Below are positions 1 through 8,602 of a stretch of 64,000 nt of DNA, piece after piece. The position numbers and the translations under genes are program-made. This DNA is from Alistipes shahii WAL 8301 (GTDB lineage: Bacteria > Bacteroidota > Bacteroidia > Bacteroidales > Rikenellaceae), in the NCBI RefSeq assembly GCF_025145845.1, contig NZ_CP102253.1, positions 496,001 through 560,000 of the forward strand, given 5' to 3'. The notes below the pieces were generated by a model, which had not been told where the DNA came from, searched no databases, and worked only from the letters and a program-made list of their open reading frames with translations. The first letter of the stretch is position 1; each line of letters opens with the position of its first letter.

Positions 1-1315
1 TGCCTCCAGACACGGAGACATCGACGTTGTAGCTCCGGCCCAGCTGCGTGCCGATCTTCATCCAGTCGGTGTCGGGCATCGTGCCGAAGGGGTTCTGAAT
101 GTGGACTTGGTAGTCTGCGTCCCCGACTTGATAACCGTACTGGCGGTTGTAGTTGTCGACGCCTTCGTTATAGGCTTCGATATACTGTTTTGAGTTGGCC
201 ATCTTCACCCTCCGGAGGTTGGGGAATTGCGAGATGCCCGCTTGGAAGTTGAGCCGAAGCGTGGCTTTTCCCTCGCGGCCCGACTTGGTGGTGATGAGCA
301 CCACGCCGTTGGAGGCCCGCGATCCGTAGATGGCGGCCGATGCCGCGTCTTTGAGGACTTCGATTGACTCGATGTCGTTGACGGCGATGGTCGCCATGGA
401 ACTCATGGTCTCTCCGAAGTTGAAGATATTGGCGTCTTCGTTGGTGATCGGAATGCCGTCGATAACGTAAAGGGGCTCGTTGCCCGCGCTGATCGAGGAG
501 ATACCCCGGATGCTCATACGTTCGCCCGAGCCGAGGTTTCCCGATCCCGTCGTGGAAATAACGCCGGCCACACGGCCTTGGAGCAGCTGTCCGGGGCTGG
601 CCACCTGACGCTGGTTGTTCTCGTCGACCACCATCTTGCTGATGGCGCTCGACACCATGCCGCGGCGCTGGGTTCCGTAGCCGACCACCACGATATCGTC
701 CACCAGTTTGGACTCTTCGTTGAGCACGACCGTCAACTGGTCCTTGTTCTGCGGCGTGACGACCACCGTGCGGGGTTCGTAGCCGAGGAACGAGATGTTG
801 AGCGTCGCGGGAAGCGTGATGTCGCTCAGCTGGAATCCGCCCTGGATGCCGCTGGTGACGCCTTTGTTCGTGCCTGCGACGATGACGGTGGCTCCCGAAA
901 CGGGGGCGTTGTTCTTGTCCAGCACCCATCCGGTTATGGTCTCGGATTTGGGGGCCTGCTGCTTTTTTGCCGGGGCCCGGCGGATGAATACCTGCTGTCC
1001 GTCGATGGCGTAGGTGTTCTCGCTTCCTTCGAAGAGTTTGTCGAGGGTCTGGCGGATGGTGAGGTTGGTGGTTTTGAGGGTCACTTTGCGGGCCGAACTG
1101 AACAGCCCGTCGTAGTAAAAGAACGAGTAACCGCTGATCCGGCTGATCTCGTCGAGCGTTTCCGACATCGACTTGTTTTCGACCGAAACGGAAAATACTT
1201 TTCTTTCGCTCTGGGCTGATGCAGTCGACGAAAATGCCGGAATGCATAGGAGCGTCAGCAAAAGGGGCCGGAGTATCTTTGCGGCCCAAGTTTTAAAGTC
1301 CGGTTTTTTCTTCAT
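1..1315 (-). CDS. SusC/RagA-family TonB-dependent outer-membrane receptor (N-terminal part)
   Basis: Reading leftward from an ATG at 1315, the frame stays open to the window edge (438 codons). It starts with a signal peptide ending near ASAQ, then an STN (secretin/TonB short N-terminal) domain at about residues 37-115, a carboxypeptidase-D-like repeat at about 125-210 beginning ITGWVLDKNNAPVSGA, the SusC hallmark VVGYGTQ near 215, and a plug domain with IRGISSISAGNEPLYVIDG and AIYGSRASNGV. Such proteins import glycans or other large nutrients with a SusD lipoprotein partner, which would lie outside the window. The STN domain fits control by the FecR/sigma pair immediately upstream. The barrel is not visible, so the substrate cannot be inferred. 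Confidence 0.93.
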   Translation of the reverse strand, partial: MKKKPDFKTWAAKILRPLLLTLLCIPAFSSTASAQSERKVFSVSVENKSMSETLDEISRISGYSFFYYDGLFSSARKVTLKTTNLTIRQTLDKLFEGSENTYAIDGQQVFIRRAPAKKQQAPKSETITGWVLDKNNAPVSGATVIVAGTNKGVTSGIQGGFQLSDITLPATLNISFLGYEPRTVVVTPQNKDQLTVVLNEESKLVDDIVVVGYGTQRRGMVSSAISKMVVDENNQRQVASPGQLLQGRVAGVISTTGSGNLGSGERMSIRGISSISAGNEPLYVIDGIPITNEDANIFNFGETMSSMATIAVNDIESIEVLKDAASAAIYGSRASNGVVLITTKSGREGKATLRLNFQAGISQFPNLRRVKMANSKQYIEAYNEGVDNYNRQYGYQVGDADYQVHIQNPFGTMPDTDWMKIGTQLGRSYNVDVSVSGG

Positions 1316-1370
1316 ATATTTGTAAAGTTATTTGATGGTTTACCTATTACCGTAATGTCAAATGACGCAG

Positions 1371-1419
1371 GGCAGGAGGTTTTAGCGGATCGCCTGCCTT
1401 GTTTTTTTTTGGGGGGGGG
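1371..1419. repeat. Hairpin plus T9-G9 homopolymer tract upstream of susC
   Basis: On the + strand, ggcagg (1371-1376) pairs with cctgcc (1393-1398), followed by a run of nine T (1402-1410) and nine G (1411-1419). The tract sits 87-104 bp upstream of the receptor start codon, in the gap between the FecR-type gene and susC. The + strand arrangement resembles a rho-independent terminator, but no + strand gene precedes it. Tracts this long are prone to slipped-strand length change, so an effect on susC expression is possible but unproven. Confidence 0.45.
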
Positions 1420-1471
1420 CTTTATCGTATTATCATAGGCAATTCAGGTTTTTCGGTTAGACTTAGGTCGG

Positions 1472-2674
1472 TTATCGGTGCAGCATATAGGTGCGTTTTT
1501 CGCTGTCCCACGTGTACTGAATCTGGGCGGTGTTACAGATTACATCGAGTACGCGGATGAGTTCGTCTTTGAGGATGAGTTCTCCGGAGCAGGTGAGCCC
1601 CGACGTCGAGAGATCGGCCACGATGTTGATGTTGTAGTATTTGGAGAGCCGTTTGACGATGGTGGCGATCTTTTCGTTGCGGAACTTGTAGTTGCCGTCC
1701 TTCCAGGAGACGTACTCCTCCACGTCGACCGCCGTGATGTAGTCGTGTTCCCCGGACGAGAAATACATCTGGTTCGGGGCGAGTTCCGATTTGCGGCCTT
1801 TGGCGTTGGTCACGGCGACCTTTCCGCCTACCAGCACCACCGACAACTCCTCCTCCTTTTCATAGGCGTTGACATTGAGGGTGGTTCCCAGAACCTCGAT
1901 ACCCGCGCGTTTGGTCTTGATCACGAACGGCCATGCCAGGTTATGGGCGATTTCGCCGTACACCTCTCCGTCGACGTAGATTTCCCTCCGGTCGCCGGCG
2001 AACTTTTCAGGGTAGATCACTTTCGTTCCGGCATTTATCCACAGCCGGCTGCTGTCGGCGAGGATCAGTGTCGAACGTTTGCCGTAGGGCACGGCTAGCA
2101 GGTTGAGCTTTCCCTGCTCCCGGTCTTGTCCGGCAATCTCCTGTTCGTTGATCGTCAGGCCATTCCGGCTGTAATCCACTCGAGCTTCGTCCCCCGGCAT
2201 TTCGACCACCTTTTCGCCCAGAACCAGTTTGATATAGTTCGTATCCTCTGTATGGGCCAGTGTGCGGACGTCGGTGCCGTTTATGGTCGTCGTTCCGTTG
2301 TCCGGGCCCGTCAGAGGACGCAGTATGATGGCCACGGCGATACATGCCGCCGATGCTACCAGTGCGGCCGGCCACATCCATCTCTTCGCTGCCGGTGTGC
2401 GGCGCGACGCGGGACGCACACCGTTCACCGAATCCTCGATGCGTTCCCATAGTTTTTCAATACGTTCTTCGGGAACGTCGGTCCGATGGGGTGCCCTGTT
2501 TAGAGAGAGTAGGATATTGCGAGCTTCGCGGAAAACTTCTGGGTCGATGTTACCGTCGGCCAGTCGGCGCTCCCAGAATATTTGTGTTTCTTCCGTGGGA
2601 TTGATGATGGACGAGATGAAAAAATCGTCTTGGAGCAGTTCCTCCGTGCTGATATGGGTGTAATCTCTTTTCAT
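1472..2674 (-). CDS. FecR-type anti-sigma factor
   Basis: 400 aa with the Bacteroidetes FecR layout: a cytoplasmic N-terminal region of about 95 residues that would bind the sigma factor, one membrane segment (WPAALVASAACIAVAIIL, about 102-119), a periplasmic FecR domain (PYGKRSTLILADSSRLWINAGT near 200-220) and a C-terminal DUF4974-like domain (about 315-400). Members hold a cognate ECF sigma factor until a TonB-dependent receptor signals substrate binding through its STN domain. The sigma gene is 71 bp upstream on the same strand and the susC gene is 156 bp downstream, the classic sigma/anti-sigma/receptor order. Confidence 0.93.
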   Translation of the reverse strand: MKRDYTHISTEELLQDDFFISSIINPTEETQIFWERRLADGNIDPEVFREARNILLSLNRAPHRTDVPEERIEKLWERIEDSVNGVRPASRRTPAAKRWMWPAALVASAACIAVAIILRPLTGPDNGTTTINGTDVRTLAHTEDTNYIKLVLGEKVVEMPGDEARVDYSRNGLTINEQEIAGQDREQGKLNLLAVPYGKRSTLILADSSRLWINAGTKVIYPEKFAGDRREIYVDGEVYGEIAHNLAWPFVIKTKRAGIEVLGTTLNVNAYEKEEELSVVLVGGKVAVTNAKGRKSELAPNQMYFSSGEHDYITAVDVEEYVSWKDGNYKFRNEKIATIVKRLSKYYNINIVADLSTSGLTCSGELILKDELIRVLDVICNTAQIQYTWDSEKRTYMLHR

Positions 2675-2745
2675 GCGTTATCGTTGGCTTCTGGTATAAG
2701 GACAAGGTGGAACCGGAAAAGTACTCCTTTTGCCGGCGAGAACGT

Positions 2746-3342
2746 TTACAGGGAGCTGAAAAGCAGTAACAGGAAAGCCCCGGAGAGATGGGGATAGATC
2801 TCGCGGATTTTCTTGATCGACGAATGGACCAGATTCTTGGCCGACTGGCTGTTGATCTCCATCATCGCTCCGATCTCGTTGTAGTGCATTTGCTCCACGA
2901 ACCGATAGTAGACTGCTTGCTTCTGGCGTGCCGAGAGGTTCCTCTCCATTTCGGCGACGAGTTGTCTGGAACGGTCGCTCTCCTCCTTCCTGACGATCGT
3001 CTCTTCCAGGTCCGACTGGTCATGGAGTTGGCGGCAGACTGAAATGTCCATTCGAAACCGGAAACTCTTGCTGTTAGCATGGTTGAGCAAGGTGTTTTTG
3101 AGCGAGATGAGCAAGTAGAGTTTCACGTTCTTCAGTTCTGGTAGCCGTTCCCGGTTGACGTAGATGCGGACGAATATGTCGTGGATGGCATCCTCGATGA
3201 TCTGCCTGTCGTCGCAGAAGTGCAGTCCGTAGAGGTACATCGGCCGGACATAGAGTTCATAGAGCCGGGCATAGGCCTCCCGGCTTCCGTTGACGAACGA
3301 TTGCCACAAAGAATCCTGTACGATTATCTCCTTCTGGTACAT
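2746..3342 (-). CDS. ECF RNA polymerase sigma factor, Bacteroidetes FecI type
   Basis: 198 aa. Sigma region 2 is visible at about residues 17-85 (ARLYELYVRPMYLYGL, then IIEDAIHDIFVRIYVN) and region 4 at about 135-185 (LSARQKQAVYYRFVEQMHYNEIGAMM, then SAKNLVHSSIKKIRE). Length and domain order match sigma-70-family ECF factors of Bacteroidetes. It most likely directs transcription of the adjacent susC locus when released by the FecR-type partner. The hydrophobic C-terminal tail (GAFLLLLFSSL) is common in this family. Confidence 0.93.
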   Translation of the reverse strand: MYQKEIIVQDSLWQSFVNGSREAYARLYELYVRPMYLYGLHFCDDRQIIEDAIHDIFVRIYVNRERLPELKNVKLYLLISLKNTLLNHANSKSFRFRMDISVCRQLHDQSDLEETIVRKEESDRSRQLVAEMERNLSARQKQAVYYRFVEQMHYNEIGAMMEINSQSAKNLVHSSIKKIREIYPHLSGAFLLLLFSSL

Positions 3343-3409
3343 CGGGGCACGCTATTGGGTTGTCGGATTTATCCAAAAATACGAAAATTTTACGGATATG
3401 GAAAAGGGA

Positions 3410-4303
3410 TCATTCGGAATCGTGCTTCAGAACCAGTTCCACCGGGATGTGGTCGGAATAGGCGGCCGTGAAGTCGTCGGTGATATACCGGCAGCTCACG
3501 ATCCGGTCCCGGAGGTCGGGGGAGACGTAGATAAAGTCGATGCGGCGTGTGAAGCCGTCTTTCCGGTAGTTCTCCCTGTCCGCCCACCCGGCGTCCACGA
3601 ACCCGAAGTCGAGGATCGCCTGGCTGACAGCGAAGTCGAGTTGTCCGTCCGGGAGGTTGTTGTTGCGGGTGTGCACTTTCTCCTGCTCCTTTTTCCGTTG
3701 CAGGTATTTGCCGTCGGCATAGACCGCGCTGTCGAGGGGCGAAACCGTGTTGAAGTCGCCCATGATGATCCATTTCTCGAACAGACCGCTCTGTTTTACC
3801 GTTTCGAGAACGGTTCGGATCTCCCGGCGGCGGGCTTCGTACAGGTGAGGGTTCAGGTGCAGGACGATGACGTTGTATCCTTCGACCTTGCATTTGATGA
3901 AGCCATGCCACATGTTGTCGAGGACCTTGTCCACGTTGACGACGGGCGATTTGGAGGAGATCGACACCGGGAATTTCGTCCTCGATCCGACCGAACCCGG
4001 AATGAGTTTCGGGTCCTTGCTGATGACGGCGTAGTCGTGGCCGTATTCGGCGGCGAGCGTTTCGAGCGTGAACTGCGTGAAATCGTTGACCTCCTGCAGG
4101 GCCAGAATGTCCGGATTCTGCTGCCGGACCCATTCCGCGAACAGACGTTTTCCCTGGGTCGTATCCCTCCGCATCCCGTAAAGGATGTTGTAACAGATTA
4201 TTTTCAGGTTTTTCGTTTCGCTCCGCGGGACGCAGGAGACGGACAGGCCTGCGCACGATGCCGTAAGGAGGATCGCTGCAGTGAGTTTTTGGATGGTTTT
4301 CAT
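3410..4303 (-). CDS. Endonuclease/exonuclease/phosphatase-family lipoprotein
   Basis: 297 aa. The signal peptide ends in a lipobox-like GLSVSC at about residue 24, so it is probably an exported lipoprotein. The EEP fold is shown by ILALQEVND (metal-binding Glu), IIMGDFNTVSPLD (Asp/Asn) and YSDHIPVELVL at the end (catalytic Asp-His). Family members are Mg-dependent phosphodiesterases or phosphatases acting on nucleic acids, phosphoinositides or sphingomyelin-type lipids. An extracytoplasmic location beside a glycerophosphodiesterase and a SusC receptor suggests a role in scavenging organophosphates, but the substrate is inference. Confidence 0.85.
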   Translation of the reverse strand: MKTIQKLTAAILLTASCAGLSVSCVPRSETKNLKIICYNILYGMRRDTTQGKRLFAEWVRQQNPDILALQEVNDFTQFTLETLAAEYGHDYAVISKDPKLIPGSVGSRTKFPVSISSKSPVVNVDKVLDNMWHGFIKCKVEGYNVIVLHLNPHLYEARRREIRTVLETVKQSGLFEKWIIMGDFNTVSPLDSAVYADGKYLQRKKEQEKVHTRNNNLPDGQLDFAVSQAILDFGFVDAGWADRENYRKDGFTRRIDFIYVSPDLRDRIVSCRYITDDFTAAYSDHIPVELVLKHDSE

Positions 4304-4398
4304 TGGGTCGGTAGTCTGGGTTATCTGTAATAAGGAACAATCATCTCCCGGAAAAGTACTTATTTTCCGAGAAAAATTGTTTTTCGAAAAATTTTCCG

Positions 4399-5196
4399 CT
4401 ATTTCCCGCTGCGTTCCCGGATCAACGCCTGAAGCAGTTCGGGTTCATCCGTCGTGATGTAATCGACGCCCAGATTGAGGAAATACTCCATCTCTTCCCG
4501 TGTGTTCACCGTCCAGACATTTACTTCCAGCCCGAGAGCATGTGCTTCGGCGACCCAGTGTTCGTTGGCTTTGAGGATAGTGTTGCGGTAATCCATTCCG
4601 GCATATCCCCGCTCTTTGAGTTCTGCCGGGGTGAGGTCGCCGTTGAGGTGGAAGACCCGCGTTCCGGGCATCTGCCGGATGCACTCCGCTCCCAGTTCGT
4701 GGGCGAAGACGATGATTTCGGTGCGGTCGGCGACACCGTATTTTTCGAGCAGCCTTGCGACGAGCCCTACTTCGTAAGGGTATTTCGACTTGTCTTTGAG
4801 GTTCTTGATCTCCAGAATCAGCCGGGTTGCCGATGTTTTCCGCATGGCGCCGAGTATGGCTTCGAAAGAAGGAACGTACTCTCCGTTACTGAGTCTAGTC
4901 GCAAGGATATCTCCCGAGAGGGAGGTTTCCATGGCAAGGCCCTTGAATACCCGGTCGTGATTGGCGATAAGAACGCTGTCAGCCGTCAGCCACACGTCGA
5001 GTTCGGAGCCGTAACTGCTAATGGAGTCGGCTTTCAGGAAGGAGGTCACCGAGTTCTGGGCCGATCCTTCGGTTTTCCAGTAGCCACGGTGGGAGATGAC
5101 CTTGGTTTGTACACCTTTGCCGGCCGTCTGGCCTATGGCGGGCATTATTGTGCTCAAGAGGAGCATCAGAAGAAATGTGCGTATAGTTCCGTTCAT
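4399..5196 (-). CDS. Secreted glycerophosphodiester phosphodiesterase
   Basis: 265 aa from the ATG at 5196, chosen because a clean signal peptide (NGTIRTFLLMLLLSTIMPAIGQ) starts there; an upstream ATG at 5223 would add nine residues. The GDPD barrel shows the catalytic HRGYW, the metal-binding SELDVWLTAD (Glu/Asp), NHDR (His), LILEIKN and the closing VNVWTVNT and DYITTDEPE. It would hydrolyse glycerophosphodiesters to glycerol-3-phosphate plus an alcohol outside the cytoplasm. It is clearly paralogous to the enzyme at 44630-45391, which sits beside glpR/glpD/glpT. This copy instead neighbours the EEP lipoprotein and the sigma/FecR/SusC genes. Confidence 0.9.
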   Translation of the reverse strand: MNGTIRTFLLMLLLSTIMPAIGQTAGKGVQTKVISHRGYWKTEGSAQNSVTSFLKADSISSYGSELDVWLTADSVLIANHDRVFKGLAMETSLSGDILATRLSNGEYVPSFEAILGAMRKTSATRLILEIKNLKDKSKYPYEVGLVARLLEKYGVADRTEIIVFAHELGAECIRQMPGTRVFHLNGDLTPAELKERGYAGMDYRNTILKANEHWVAEAHALGLEVNVWTVNTREEMEYFLNLGVDYITTDEPELLQALIRERSGK

Positions 5197-5430
5197 TTTT
5201 ATGGTTTTTAGGTGGTTTATCATAAGGACAGCGAAGTGTGAAAAAAGTACTGATAAAAAATAGCATATTTTTTCTTCCCTGTTAACTAAAGTAATATAAA
5301 TCGATAATCTTGCATTTGTATTCAGGGAAAGGGAAAACCGAATAAAAATGGCTAGTATCCCTGTTTTGCATTGTCACACAGATGTTTTCATTTATTGAGA
5401 TATTGTTTGTTGTGGACAGAAGCATTGTAG

Positions 5431-5841
5431 TCACTGCGCAGCCTTTTTTACAAGGTTGAGAATCTCGATACTAAAGGCTTTCAATTCCCTCGTGCGCTGT
5501 TCCAATGCGGCGATCTGATGCGGGATTGCAATGTTGGAGAAGTGCGCATTGATGACCTTTACAATCTGATTATAGTTGTTGGCGAGTTTCTGAAACTGGA
5601 AATAAAAATCGTTCAGCCGGGCGACGAACTGCGTCTTCGACGGATCGCGTCTGACGACAACGAACTCCTCGGCGAAGATTCTTTTGACGATAAAACGGCT
5701 GCGGTTATGCTCCGATCCGGCTTTACAAAGCAACTCCTTGAAGCGAATATTTTGCTCTTCATTGAGCCGGAAAGAGTACTTATAACTCGCAGTTTCAGGC
5801 TTCCGGGCATTTCTGTTTGTCTGTTTACGATTGGTATCCAT
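5431..5841 (-). CDS. MobC-like mobilisation accessory protein
   Basis: 136 aa, basic. It has a segment YKYSFRLNEEQNIRFKELL resembling the beta-strand/helix start of ribbon-helix-helix relaxosome proteins, then SRFIVKRIF and a helical stretch with LANNYNQIVKVIN, typical of the MobA/MobC-type accessory proteins of Bacteroides mobilisable elements. Such proteins bind oriT and help the relaxase. A large palindrome lies directly upstream (5891-5945), as expected for an oriT or operator. No relaxase gene follows on the left, so this is probably a remnant of a mobilisation module. The family assignment rests on pattern resemblance. Confidence 0.6.
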   Translation of the reverse strand: MDTNRKQTNRNARKPETASYKYSFRLNEEQNIRFKELLCKAGSEHNRSRFIVKRIFAEEFVVVRRDPSKTQFVARLNDFYFQFQKLANNYNQIVKVINAHFSNIAIPHQIAALEQRTRELKAFSIEILNLVKKAAQ

Positions 5842-5890
5842 ATATGGCTTAAAAAAGGGTCGCGACTCGGGAGAACGCCCAGCCTCGCAG

Positions 5891-5945
5891 AGCGAGCACC
5901 TTTATATGCCGAAAAACTTTTCGGCATACAAAGGTACAGCTCGCT
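5891..5945. repeat. 55-bp imperfect palindrome upstream of the mobilisation gene
   Basis: A perfect inner inverted repeat, atgccgaaaa-ac-ttttcggcat (5906-5927), is extended on both sides by matching arms (agcgagc...acctttat against the reverse complement of acaaaggtacagctcgct). On the minus strand the right arm contains TACCTTTG, a good Bacteroidetes -7 box, so the palindrome may be promoter and operator for the gene at 5431-5841. An oriT role is the alternative. Confidence 0.55.
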
Positions 5946-6120
5946 GTTGTCTGGCGACAACAAAAATCCGCGCCGGAGAATCTCTGACCAAAGTTTCGAA
6001 AATCCTCCGTTGCGGCTTCCGGAGCCGGGTCGGTTCCCGGTGCAATATTACAACCGTTTCGGGGTGTCCCGTCCTGAAAAAGGTTTACAGTGATTGATAA
6101 TTAAAGATAAACATTTTGGT

Positions 6121-7011
6121 TCAAAAAATATTGTCCTGATATAAGTTTACATATGCCTTCCGAACAACCGTCTTTCGGCCCCAATGATGTTTGAGTTTCC
6201 CGGTTCTAAGTTCCGCTTCCAAGGGCGTAAGCCAATCGCAGCTGGCATGAGGTCTGAGTGAATTGTAAAGGATAACGATCTGGTCGATGCGTTCTTTTGC
6301 TGCCTGAAAACTTTCAAAACATTCCTCGTCGATCCATTCGCTCTTCAGAATACCGTTCACCCGTTCGGCAACGGCATTCTCATACGGATCGCCCTTTTCA
6401 GTCATGCTGATGCGAATCCCATTATCGGTCAGCAATTTCACATATTCTTTCGAACAATATTGGCATCCTCTGTCCGAATGATGGATTAACCCTTGCCGTT
6501 TTTGCTGCGGAGTCTGGTCTATGGCCATCCTCAGTGCACGGAGCGCTCCGTCCCGTTCCAATGTCGTATTCAGATCATAGCCTACGATCCGTTTGGAATA
6601 GGCATCCGTTATCAAAGCCAGATATGCAAATCCTTCTTTCAAAGAAATGTACGTAATATCTCCGACCCATAAACGATGCGGCCGCTCGAGGTCGAAACCC
6701 CGGATCAGATTCGGATATTTACGCATCCAGTGCCGCGAGCAGGTCGTAACGCTGTATTTCTTCCGACGTTTGACCAGAAGATTGTTTTCCGAAAGCAGCG
6801 TAAATAACCGATCCCGACTGACCGGAAATCCGTCTTGTTGCAGCAAATGCCACAGTTTACGACCGCCGAGCCTGGGCATCAGTTTCCGGTAGTAACCCAC
6901 CCGCTCCAAAAGAAGGGTGTCGGACAAAGATCCTTCCCTATTACGCCGTAAATGTTTATAATAGGCCTGACGGGTATAGCCGAACAACCCGCACAGAAAC
7001 GATAGGCTCAT
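6121..7011 (-). CDS. IS3-family transposase, OrfB (integrase catalytic domain)
   Basis: 296 aa. N-terminal HTH_21-type region (RQAYYKHLRR, then YYRKLMPRLGGRKLWHLL), then an rve/DDE retroviral-type integrase core: WVGDITYI (first Asp), a middle segment with LIHHSDRGCQY (second Asp) and GDPYENAVAERVNGILKSEW (Glu). Its ATG overlaps the stop of OrfA (ATGA at 7008-7011), so translation is either coupled or made as a fusion by frameshifting, as is usual in the IS3 family. Confidence 0.93.
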   Translation of the reverse strand: MSLSFLCGLFGYTRQAYYKHLRRNREGSLSDTLLLERVGYYRKLMPRLGGRKLWHLLQQDGFPVSRDRLFTLLSENNLLVKRRKKYSVTTCSRHWMRKYPNLIRGFDLERPHRLWVGDITYISLKEGFAYLALITDAYSKRIVGYDLNTTLERDGALRALRMAIDQTPQQKRQGLIHHSDRGCQYCSKEYVKLLTDNGIRISMTEKGDPYENAVAERVNGILKSEWIDEECFESFQAAKERIDQIVILYNSLRPHASCDWLTPLEAELRTGKLKHHWGRKTVVRKAYVNLYQDNIF

Positions 7012-7421
7012 TGCTGTGTGTCTTTCTTTGAGACGCTGGACTGTCCGGCTGCGGATTTTTTTAGCAGGTCGATACCGTATTCTTCTTGGAGGATATCTCC
7101 CATGATCTCATAGCCTTCCAGACGTAATAAAGCCTCTTCCAAGCGCCGCCGAAGGGCTTTGTTCTCGGATAATAATTCACTGGCTTCTTCACTAGTAACG
7201 CGGGACATGATCGGATAAGGATTAGGGGTACTCACAAAGCTACAACTATTTTTCGCTTTCCAGCGCTGACCCATCTTATGAATCGTAGACATGGGAATAC
7301 CATGTTCTTCGGAGAGTTGGCGAGCCGTCTTGACTCCGCTCAAATACTCCTGTAAAATCAGATGACGCAACTGACGCGGTAAATAATGACGCGATAAGTC
7401 TGAATTCGTTGTTTGCTGCAT
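7008..7421 (-). CDS. IS3-family transposase, OrfA (DNA-binding subunit)
   Basis: 137 aa from the ATG at 7421. It begins with a helix-turn-helix for binding the terminal repeats (LRHLILQEYLSGVKTARQLS followed by EEHGIPMSTIHKMGQRWK), then a leucine-zipper-like coiled coil (SEEASELLSENKALRRRLEEAL) used for oligomerisation. The frame stays open further upstream through the terminal repeat, but those residues are encoded by the IS end and are not expected to be translated. Confidence 0.88.
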   Translation of the reverse strand: MQQTTNSDLSRHYLPRQLRHLILQEYLSGVKTARQLSEEHGIPMSTIHKMGQRWKAKNSCSFVSTPNPYPIMSRVTSEEASELLSENKALRRRLEEALLRLEGYEIMGDILQEEYGIDLLKKSAAGQSSVSKKDTQQ

Positions 7422-7577
7422 AAGATTTACTCTTTTCTGTAAACCTTTTTCAGGACGGGACAGGGCAAAAAAAATCCATCGGTGCGGACTGGAGCGGTCT
7501 GGAGCGGACATCGGAACCAAGGTATTTCACCCGGTTGTATCTTGCAGCATGAAAGGTCGGTTTTCTTATTCCGTTCA

Positions 7578-8060
7578 TTATCCCGATATAAACCGCATGA
7601 AACGGGAAACGGTATTTTGAATGGTTTAAAACATAAAACCGAACACACATGCTTTACGACTGCAAAACGAACATTCAATCTTAAAAATGTTGTACCATGG
7701 ATTCATTAAAAGAAAAAGACAAACTCGCACCCAAACCTTTAAAGTGTCCCCATATCGAGGTCGACGAAGAGATGATGCGTCGGATGATCGCCGGACTGGT
7801 TCCTATGGATTCGCCGGCCGTTATCCCGATATAAACCGCATGAAACGGAAAACGATATTTTGAATGGTTTAAAACATAAAACCAAACATACACGCTTTAC
7901 GACCGTATAGCTAACAATCAATCTCAAAAACGTTGCACCATGGATTCATTGAAAGAAACAGACAAACCTGCACCCAATCCTTCTAAACATCCCCGTATCG
8001 AAGTCGACGAGGAGTTGATGCGTCAGATGATCGCCGGACAGGCCCCTTTGGATTCGAAAG
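7578..8060 (+). repeat. Tandem duplication (about 243 bp) of the leader and 5' end of the DUF3408 gene
   Basis: The stretch 7578-7820 and the stretch from 7821 to about 8060 are diverged direct copies. Both begin ttatcccgatataaaccgc, carry the same leader (gaatggtttaaaacataaaacc) and enter a coding start MDSLKE. The first copy therefore ends as a truncated gene, and the second leads into the full-length gene. Many point differences show the duplication is not recent. Confidence 0.85.
7697..7834 (+). pseudogene. Truncated duplicate of the DUF3408 gene (5' fragment)
   Basis: An ATG at 7697 opens a 45-codon frame (MDSLKEKDKLAPKP..., HIEVDEEMMRRMIAG) matching the start of the intact gene at 7940, then runs into the next copy of the leader and stops at 7832-7834. 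It is the footprint of the tandem duplication. It keeps its own leader, so a short peptide could still be made, but no function is expected. Confidence 0.75.
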
Positions 8061-8458
8061 TCGTCCGCAGGATTCCCGAACCGGAAGAGGAAGATACGGA
8101 CACTCCCGAGGGAAACACATCGGAAACGGTATCCGGAGCATCGGCACCGACTGCTGAGAAAACAGACGTCGACACCCAAACGACTACTGGAAAGGAGTCG
8201 GCCGGATTCCGGCGTAAAAAGCTCGCGCTTCCGGATTTCGAACGCATGTTCTTCGCTCCGGTGGATTGCCGTAATCGCTCTGCGATCTATGTCAGTACCC
8301 AAACCAAGTGCAAAGTGTCGGCAATCCTCCACCTGCTGGGAGACGATACGACAAGGCTTACGGCATTGGCCGACAATATGCTGCGGTTCGTCATGGACAT
8401 TTACAGCGACGAGTTGAATTATCTCCACGAGAAGAAGAACAACAGACGGCCGTTTTGA
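7940..8458 (+). CDS. DUF3408-family conjugative-element protein
   Basis: 172 aa. Acidic, low-complexity N-terminal half (residues about 40-90, rich in E, D, T), then a compact C-terminal domain at about 95-165 (YVSTQTKCKVSAILHLLGDDTTRLTALADNML and FVMDIYSDELNYLHEKKNN) typical of DUF3408 proteins encoded next to TraA/ParA genes of CTnDOT-like elements. The domain resembles a ribbon-helix-helix DNA-binding protein. No ParA gene accompanies this copy, so the module is partial. Confidence 0.8.
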   Translation: MDSLKETDKPAPNPSKHPRIEVDEELMRQMIAGQAPLDSKVVRRIPEPEEEDTDTPEGNTSETVSGASAPTAEKTDVDTQTTTGKESAGFRRKKLALPDFERMFFAPVDCRNRSAIYVSTQTKCKVSAILHLLGDDTTRLTALADNMLRFVMDIYSDELNYLHEKKNNRRPF

Positions 8459-8602
8459 AAAAGCGGGGTATTTCGACGGCAGATAGCAGGACGGAAGGGG
8501 CCGTCGAACGGGCAGGCCGCTCGCGGCTGAACATCAGAACCGGATCGTCAGGAGCCGCAGAATGTCGCCTTTTCCGACGGTAGCGACCAGCAAAACGCCG
8601 GG

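Larger units (their letters stand above)
6065..7462 (-). mobile_element. IS3-family insertion sequence, complete
   Basis: About 1.4 kb bounded by a perfect 26-bp terminal inverted repeat beginning TGTCCCGTCCTGAAAAAGG (left 6065-6090, right about 7437-7462). The flanking ggg on both sides fits a 3-bp target duplication. It carries orfA and orfB in the usual overlapping arrangement. It sits between the mobilisation gene and the DUF3408 gene of an element fragment. Both frames are open and both ends are intact, so it may still be active. Confidence 0.88.

Noticed and set aside
168..1289. 373-codon minus-strand frame at the left edge
   Set aside because: Out-of-frame reading of the SusC gene; the correct frame starts at 1315 and shows signal peptide, STN and plug domains.
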